Below, in pieces: positions 7,086 through 11,503 of a stretch of 11,503 nucleotides of DNA. Source of the stretch: Simkania sp. (lineage in GTDB: Bacteria > Chlamydiota > Chlamydiia > Chlamydiales > Simkaniaceae); NCBI GenBank assembly GCA_028281425.1, contig JANQJX010000218.1, positions 1 through 11,503 of the forward strand, read 5' to 3'. The position numbers were made by a program, and so were the translations under genes. The notes below the pieces were generated by a model that saw nothing but the letters and a program-made list of their open reading frames with translations, ran no database searches and was not told the origin of the DNA. Numbering within the stretch: position 1 is the stretch's first letter; each line of letters opens with the position of its first letter.

Positions 7086-9725
7086 TTAAATGGATCCATA
7101 TCGACTAAGCTGCATTAAGAGCTTTCCAACAAAGCCGGTCCAGCCTGTTTGGTGGCTTGCACCTAGCCCTTCTCCTGTGTTTCCATGAAAATATTCATAA
7201 AAAAAAAGATGATTTTGAAAGAATGGATCTGTTTGAAATTTCTTTTTTTCTCCAAATATAGGGCGTTTATTTGAAACATCTTTTTCAAAGAGCTTAACCA
7301 AACGCTTTGAAAGCTCCAAAGAAACTTCCCAAAGATTCATTAAATGGTTAGATCCTGTTGGGAATTCTACCTTAAAATCATTTCCAAAATAATGATGATA
7401 TTTTTGAAGCGATTCAATAATCAAAACATTAATCGGAAACCAAATAGGACCACGCCAATTTGAATTGCCTCCAAAAAGACGACTTGTTGACTCTCCTGGC
7501 TCATAATCCACACAAAAATGGTGTCCATCTACATTGAGTTTAAAAGGGTTTTTCTCATGCCATTTGGACATAGAGCGAATGCCATAAGAACTTAAAAACT
7601 CATCTTCACTCAATAATATTTTAAGCAGTTTTTTAAGTTTATCACGATTCACAAGGGATAAGATGCGTCGCTGCTGTTGTCCAGGGGTGCGCATGCAAGC
7701 AATTTTCTCACAAAGATCTGAACGGTTTTCTAAAAACCATTCCATTTTATGTTTAAAGATTTTGAGTTGACTGAGGACTTCTGCTTCAAGAGTCATCACA
7801 CCAAAAAGAGGCATCAGCCCAACAAGTGAACGCACTTTAAGAGGAATCTTTCGCTTATCGGATAGTTCTAAAACATCATAATAAAATCCATCTTCTTCAT
7901 CCCAAAGAGAACAAGGACCATTAAAATTTATTGCTTGGGCAATCAGAAGAAAATGATTATAAAATTTATTCGCCATATCTTCATAAGCATGATCTTTTTT
8001 TGCAAGCTCAATAGCAATTGTCAACATATTTAAGCAATACATCCCCATCCAACTCGTTGCATCTGATTGATATAATGTTCCTCCTTCTGGAAGATGTTCA
8101 GAACGATTAAAAACACTGATATTATCCAATCCAAGGAACCCTCCTTGAAAGATATTTCTTCCTTCTTGATCCTTTCGATTCACCCACCATGTGAAATTGA
8201 TTAAAAGTTTTTGGAAAAGACGTTCTAAAAATAGACGGTCCTCTTTCCCTACAATCTTTTTCTCAATTTTAAAAACACGCCAAACAGCCCAAGCATGAAC
8301 AGGGGGATTGACATCAAAAAAATTCCACTCATAAGCAGGAATCTGCCCACTTGGATGCATATACCACTCTTGTACAAGGAGATAAAGTTGCTTTTTAGCA
8401 AACTCAGGATCAACAACCGCAAGAGGAACAGAATGAAAAGCACTGTCCCAAGAAAAAAATTGAGGGAATTCCCATTTATCAGGCACAGAAAGAATATCAT
8501 CACAATAAAGATGGTGCCATTGAGCATTCCGACTCTTTATGGGATCATGAGAAGGAAGAGGAGGAGAAAAATCAGGATCTCCTTTAAGCCAATCGTGAAT
8601 CACAAAATGGTAGTATATTTTATTCCAAAGCATTCCAGCTAATGCTTGCCGACCAATACGACGATCATCTTCTTTCATGGAGGTAGGATAAATTTCTTCA
8701 TAAAATTCATCTGTCTCTTTCAAACGCATTTTAAAAATTTTTTCTGCATCTCTAAGAGGATTTTTCTTTTTTTCTTCTTGTGTCAAACGCAAATAAAGGA
8801 TCCTTTTTTCTCCTGATTCAATACATAATTTGAAATAAAAAGCGCTTTTTGTTCCTTTATTTTCTGGATTGATTGCATCTATTTTTTGTTTCGTCACAAA
8901 ATCATTGATTCCATCTTTGGTATATCGGGAGGAATTTCTAATTCCACTTATTTTTTGTTCATTGGAAATATTTTCGGTGAAAAGAAGTCTCCCTCCCTTT
9001 TCTCCATACAAATAGTAAGTCCCAAGATCAGGATGAATCGCTTGAATTGTCTTTTCATCCACCTGAGAAAGCAAAGGTTTTTTTCCTTCTTTCTGATTAA
9101 ACCAAGTATTACGTGCCCAAAGCATTGGTAAAACATCTAACTTTTTGGCTTCATGAGAGCGATTACAAATCGTCAGTTGGATATAGATATCATTCACCTC
9201 TTTTTTGGCATACTCGATAAAAAGATCAAAATAACGGTTATGGCTAAAAATTTTTGTGTCTATGAGTTCATATTCTCTCTCTTTTTGCGAACGTTTTTGA
9301 TTCACCTTATAAATCTCTTCATAAGGAAAACAAGAATGGGGGTATTTATAAAGGTACTTCATATAAGAATGGGTGGGAGTATTGTCGAGAAAATAGTAAT
9401 ATTCTTTGACATCTTCTCCATGGTTCCCTTCTAAATTAGCCAAACCAAAAAGTCGTTCTTTGATAAAAAGATCTTCTTTATTCCAAAAAGCAAAAGCAAA
9501 ACAAAGCCTTTGATGAGTATCGCAAATTCCCCCAATTCCATCTTCTCCCCATCTATAAGTACGATAAAGAGCCTCTTTATAAGAAAAATAATCCCAAGCT
9601 TTTCTATCTTGACTATAATCTTCTCGAACAGTCCCCCATTGTCTTTCAGCAAGATAAGGTCCCCAATGTTTCCAATACTGACTTCTTTTCTGATTTTCTT
9701 TTAAGCGCCTTTTTTCAGCTAACAT
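7086..9725 (-). CDS. GH63-type (MGH1-like) glucosidase
   Basis: This 879-residue protein belongs to the large bacterial family annotated as glucosidase / MGH1-like glycoside hydrolase, in the (alpha/alpha)6-barrel GH63 clan. Its length and N-terminus (YWKHWGPYLAERQWGTVREDYS, residues about 17-38) agree with the family. Residues 1-330 form the beta-rich N-terminal domain and the remainder the helical barrel. The likely catalytic acid is D427 in FFSWDSAFH, and the likely base is E852 in HGNTGEGLG, by analogy with YgjK D501/E727. Other barrel signatures are AYEWNFFDVNPPVHAWA (464-480) and NWRGPIWFPIN (756-766). No signal peptide is seen, so it is probably cytoplasmic. The substrate is unknown; short alpha-glucosides or glycogen/glucosylglycerate-type compounds are possible. 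SD AAGG (plus-strand 9733-9736) is 7 nt before the ATG. It is monocistronic and divergent from the next genes. Confidence 0.88.
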   Translation of the reverse strand: MLAEKRRLKENQKRSQYWKHWGPYLAERQWGTVREDYSQDRKAWDYFSYKEALYRTYRWGEDGIGGICDTHQRLCFAFAFWNKEDLFIKERLFGLANLEGNHGEDVKEYYYFLDNTPTHSYMKYLYKYPHSCFPYEEIYKVNQKRSQKEREYELIDTKIFSHNRYFDLFIEYAKKEVNDIYIQLTICNRSHEAKKLDVLPMLWARNTWFNQKEGKKPLLSQVDEKTIQAIHPDLGTYYLYGEKGGRLLFTENISNEQKISGIRNSSRYTKDGINDFVTKQKIDAINPENKGTKSAFYFKLCIESGEKRILYLRLTQEEKKKNPLRDAEKIFKMRLKETDEFYEEIYPTSMKEDDRRIGRQALAGMLWNKIYYHFVIHDWLKGDPDFSPPLPSHDPIKSRNAQWHHLYCDDILSVPDKWEFPQFFSWDSAFHSVPLAVVDPEFAKKQLYLLVQEWYMHPSGQIPAYEWNFFDVNPPVHAWAVWRVFKIEKKIVGKEDRLFLERLFQKLLINFTWWVNRKDQEGRNIFQGGFLGLDNISVFNRSEHLPEGGTLYQSDATSWMGMYCLNMLTIAIELAKKDHAYEDMANKFYNHFLLIAQAINFNGPCSLWDEEDGFYYDVLELSDKRKIPLKVRSLVGLMPLFGVMTLEAEVLSQLKIFKHKMEWFLENRSDLCEKIACMRTPGQQQRRILSLVNRDKLKKLLKILLSEDEFLSSYGIRSMSKWHEKNPFKLNVDGHHFCVDYEPGESTSRLFGGNSNWRGPIWFPINVLIIESLQKYHHYFGNDFKVEFPTGSNHLMNLWEVSLELSKRLVKLFEKDVSNKRPIFGEKKKFQTDPFFQNHLFFYEYFHGNTGEGLGASHQTGWTGFVGKLLMQLSRYGSI

Positions 9726-9975
9726 TCCATTGCCTTAATAACCTTGACCTTTCCCTTTATATATAAAATAAAAATCTATTATTCAAATGGATTGAAAAAA
9801 CTTATTCCTTTTTTCATTTTAATCCTTATTTCTACTACCTCAGAGTGCATATTCTATGCATTTAATGATGAAAACTTGTATAAAGGATTTTTCCCGATTT
9901 TGAGCAAATCCACAACCTATGTTTCCCACAAACATGGGTTAAGAAAAAAATCATCATGAAACCCAAACTTTTTTG
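9726..9975. other. Divergent intergenic region with signal-peptide-like short frame
   Basis: The region separates the minus-strand glucosidase from the plus-strand membrane pair. Its plus strand holds an open frame from TTG 9744 to TGA 9957-9959. From the internal TTG at 9792 it would encode 55 residues beginning MKKLIPFFILILISTTSEC, which looks like a Sec signal peptide, and ending HKHGLRKKSS. It has no ATG and no SD, and stops 16 nt before the VTT gene. I cannot identify it: a tiny exported protein, a relic of a longer one, or a chance AT-rich frame. No clear plus-strand promoter was found. Confidence 0.3.
9758..9786 (-). promoter_or_regulatory. Promoter candidate for the glucosidase gene
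   Basis: Read on the minus strand, TTGAAT (plus 9781-9786) and TATATA (plus 9758-9763) are separated by exactly 17 nt. Transcription would begin near 9751, about 25 nt before the glucosidase ATG, with the SD in between. Spacing and position are good, but the sequence is very AT-rich. Confidence 0.45.
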
Positions 9976-10680
9976 ATGCATTGGAAAAAATGGCTTCTTC
10001 TCTCTTCCTTTCTTATCTTAATAGGGACAGCCTATTTTTTAGGCCTTTTTGAACGCCTGACTTTCGAAGAACTCAAAAACCATCGAAAAAACCTTTTAAT
10101 CTTCGTTGAAAAATATCCTTACCTCTCTCCCTTGATATTTATGGCGATCTATGCTTTTTTTGTCTCTCTCTCTATCCCTGGAGGGGCTATTTTATCTCTT
10201 GCAGGTGGTTTCTTATTTGGAACACTTAAGGGAACTATTTTAGTCATAATTGGAGCTACAACAGGCGCTTCTATGATTTTTTATGCAGCAAAAAGCATTT
10301 TTAAAGAACTTTTTAAAAAAAAAACAGCCCCTTTTTTAAATAAAATGGAAAAAGGGTTTCAGACAAATGCTGCAAACTATCTTCTTTTTTTACGTTTTAT
10401 TCCTCTATTTCCTTTTTGGCTTATCAATTTAGCTCCCGCTTTTTTTCAAGTCTCTTTCTGGACATTTTTTTGGACAACTTGTATTGGGATTACCCCTGGC
10501 TCATATATCTACACGCAAGCGGGAAGTGGCCTTGGAAAGATTTTTGAAAAAGGAGAAGATTTTTCAATGGATCATATCTTCAATTTTGAAATTAAAATTG
10601 CTCTCTTTCTCCTTGCTTTATTTATATTAATTCCAATATGTATTAAACATGTTGCAAGAAAAAGAAGCGAAAAAAAGTGA
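9976..10680 (+). CDS. TVP38/TMEM64 family (VTT domain) membrane protein
   Basis: This inner-membrane protein of 234 residues belongs to the DedA-related VTT superfamily, whose members are linked to phospholipid flipping and membrane homeostasis. The first helix is at about 6-24, reentrant or helical segments at 51-94 (SIPGGAILSLAGGFLFG is the conserved GG-rich part), then LRFIPLFPFWLINLAPAF (about 139-156) with the family's R-x-I/x-P-x-x-P pattern, GITPGSYIYTQAGSGLG (171-187), and a last helix at 207-225. The basic tail HVARKRSEKK should be cytoplasmic. A TTG at 9973 directly precedes the ATG at 9976; I take the ATG. Neither has a visible SD. A ten-A run (10315-10324) encodes three lysines. 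Its stop overlaps the start of the CDP-alcohol transferase, suggesting a joint role in lipid metabolism. Confidence 0.88.
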   Translation: MHWKKWLLLSSFLILIGTAYFLGLFERLTFEELKNHRKNLLIFVEKYPYLSPLIFMAIYAFFVSLSIPGGAILSLAGGFLFGTLKGTILVIIGATTGASMIFYAAKSIFKELFKKKTAPFLNKMEKGFQTNAANYLLFLRFIPLFPFWLINLAPAFFQVSFWTFFWTTCIGITPGSYIYTQAGSGLGKIFEKGEDFSMDHIFNFEIKIALFLLALFILIPICIKHVARKRSEKK

Positions 10681-11285
10681 TTGATAGTTTTCTCCGTTCT
10701 CCTTTCCAAAAAAGGGTGATCTTTCCCCTTTTAAAAAATCGATGGATTAAAAAATACTCTCCTATGCAGATCACTTTTTTAGGTCTTATCACAGGACTTT
10801 TATCCGCTTTTCTATTGGCTTTTCATTTTCTTTTTTTATCTTTTACTTTTCTTTTTATTTCCGGGTTTTGTGACATTTTAGATGGATCTTTAGCAAGAGA
10901 GCAAAAGAAAATATCAAGCCAAGGAGCTGTTTTGGATATTCTCTTTGATCGGATAGTTGAAGGAGCTATCGTCTTGGGGCTTTATTTCTACAATCCCTCG
11001 CGAGCTCTCTTGTGTCTTTTGATGCTTTTTTCTATTCTTCTCTGTATCACCTCTTTCTTAGTTGTTGCCTTATTCATTAAAAATCACTCAGAAAAAAGCT
11101 TTCACTACAGCCCAGGACTCATAGAGAGAACAGAAGCATTCATCTTCTTTTTTCTTCTTATTGCTTTTCCCTCTTTTTTCTTTCCTTTTGCCACTCTCTT
11201 TATAATTTTAATTCTTTTTACAGCTCTTGAGCGCATGTTATCATTTTATTTGAAACAAAAGGCCTTAAATAAACATCCCCCTTAA
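10677..11285 (+). CDS. CDP-alcohol phosphatidyltransferase family protein
   Basis: This integral membrane enzyme of 202 residues moves a phosphatidyl (CDP-activated) group to an alcohol. The full signature D-x2-DG-x2-AR-x8-G-x3-D-x3-D is present: D66, D69-G70, A73-R74, G83, D87 and D91, so all metal and catalytic positions are intact. About five or six hydrophobic helices follow the family pattern. PGLIERTEAFIFF (about 145-157) is the conserved C-terminal 'G..ER.E' region. The acceptor (glycerol-3-phosphate as in PgsA, serine, inositol phosphate or another) cannot be read from the sequence, so I give no symbol. The start is GTG at 10677, overlapping the TGA of the VTT gene by four bases (GTGA), with only weak purine-rich SD upstream, so translational coupling is likely. 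Its TAA lies in a TTAA palindrome shared with a convergent frame. Confidence 0.9.
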   Translation: MIDSFLRSPFQKRVIFPLLKNRWIKKYSPMQITFLGLITGLLSAFLLAFHFLFLSFTFLFISGFCDILDGSLAREQKKISSQGAVLDILFDRIVEGAIVLGLYFYNPSRALLCLLMLFSILLCITSFLVVALFIKNHSEKSFHYSPGLIERTEAFIFFFLLIAFPSFFFPFATLFIILILFTALERMLSFYLKQKALNKHPP

Positions 11286-11383
11286 CCTCCCCCCTGCAAA
11301 CTCATAAGCGCGTAAGTTTTTAACTCATAAGAAATATCGACAAAGGTCACAAAGACAATCACATTGACATCAAAAAAATGCAT
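11282..11383 (-). CDS. Short convergent frame, possible tail of a disrupted gene
   Basis: The minus strand encodes 33 residues (MHFFDVNVIVFVTFVDISYE, then LKTYALMSLQGGG) ending at a TAA that is the same TTAA palindrome as the transferase stop. The composition is protein-like and the stop-to-stop abutment is what one expects of a real convergent gene end. However, there is no SD, the frame is closed upstream by TGA (complement 11395-11397), and the putative IS end begins about 10 bp further. I do not recognise it. It could be the 3' remnant of a gene broken by the insertion, or chance. Confidence 0.3.
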   Translation of the reverse strand: MHFFDVNVIVFVTFVDISYELKTYALMSLQGGG

Positions 11384-11406
11384 GGAAACAAATCAATGAG
11401 CCTTGG

Positions 11407-11503
11407 TGTCAACAACAATCGAAAATTGACCCACTTTCCCCTGGTTCCAACGGTCGAAAATTGACCCACCCTATCAAAAAAAATTTATCATTCTTCTTCT
11501 TGC
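11407..11503 (-). mobile_element. Terminus of a probable IS21-family insertion sequence (partial)
   Basis: From TGTCAAC at 11407 the sequence runs into CAATCGAAAATTGACCCAC and then repeats the block TCGAAAATTGACCCAC. TG-starting ends with several sub-terminal repeats, in the minus sense GTGGGTCAATTTTCGA...GTTGACA, are what I know from the istB-side end of IS21-type elements. On the minus strand the window edge reads Gln-Glu-Glu-Glu-stop (TGA at complement 11488-11490), which could be the last codons of istB, with the element continuing beyond the window. The transposase genes are outside, so the assignment rests on the terminus alone. Confidence 0.55.
11419..11469. repeat. Two identical 16-bp direct repeats in the IS end
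   Basis: TCGAAAATTGACCCAC occurs at 11419-11434 and again, without mismatch, at 11454-11469, 35 bp apart. The bases flanking the two copies differ, so the unit is exactly 16 bp. In IS21-type elements such sub-terminal repeats are thought to bind the transposase. Confidence 0.75.

Noticed and set aside
8295..8642. Plus-strand frame of 115 codons opposite the glucosidase
   Set aside because: It is antisense to a conserved part of the glucosidase and is Lys/Arg/Ile-rich from reverse-read codons, with no SD or motif; several other frames at 8249-9704 fail for the same reason.
11299..11331. 10-bp direct repeat AACTCATAAG at 11299-11308 and 11322-11331
   Set aside because: It is short, falls inside the convergent short frame and has only two copies; it shows no CRISPR, attachment-site or operator pattern.

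Overview
The window is low in GC and densely coded. It most likely comes from an environmental member of the Chlamydiae (Parachlamydiales-like, an amoeba or arthropod symbiont type). The main reason is the first block: an RNase E/G gene, a glycerol-3-phosphate acyltransferase of the plant-chloroplast/chlamydial type and an insulinase-like M16 protease follow each other in the order I recall for Chlamydia trachomatis (cafA-plsB-ptr, CT808-CT806). Genus assignment is not possible by reading alone.

Layout. Positions 1-191 hold no confident gene, but contain a long inverted repeat, a weak promoter candidate and an odd leader: a strong Shine-Dalgarno site in front of a 3-codon mini-ORF that lies in frame with the following gene. 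Positions 192-5683 are a tight co-directional cluster: rng (RNA decay and rRNA processing), plsB (first acylation of phospholipid synthesis, overlapping rng) and ptr (exported zinc metalloprotease). Positions 5684-6033 are a 350-bp gap with no convincing gene, but with minus-strand frames that may be a relic. Positions 6034-6987 encode an orphan protein with a C-terminal GNAT acetyltransferase domain and an unrecognised, cysteine-containing N-terminal part. It converges on a large minus-strand gene (7086-9725) for a GH63/MGH1-like glucosidase.

A divergent intergenic region (9726-9975) carries a good promoter candidate for the glucosidase and a short signal-peptide-like frame. It is followed by a translationally coupled membrane pair: a TVP38/TMEM64 (VTT-domain) protein (9976-10680) and a CDP-alcohol phosphatidyltransferase (10677-11285). 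The right edge (about 11407-11503) looks like the terminus of an IS21-type insertion sequence. It has two identical 16-bp sub-terminal repeats, a TG end and what may be the last codons of an istB-like gene on the minus strand. Between it and the transferase is a short convergent minus-strand frame that shares the TTAA stop palindrome and may be the tail of a disrupted gene.

Functionally, plsB, the VTT protein and the CDP-alcohol transferase all belong to membrane-lipid biology, while rng and the glucosidase are housekeeping or carbohydrate functions. I see no CRISPR array, tRNA, rRNA, toxin-antitoxin pair or recognisable defence system. The least explained items are the GNAT protein's N-terminal half, the rng leader and the two possible gene relics.
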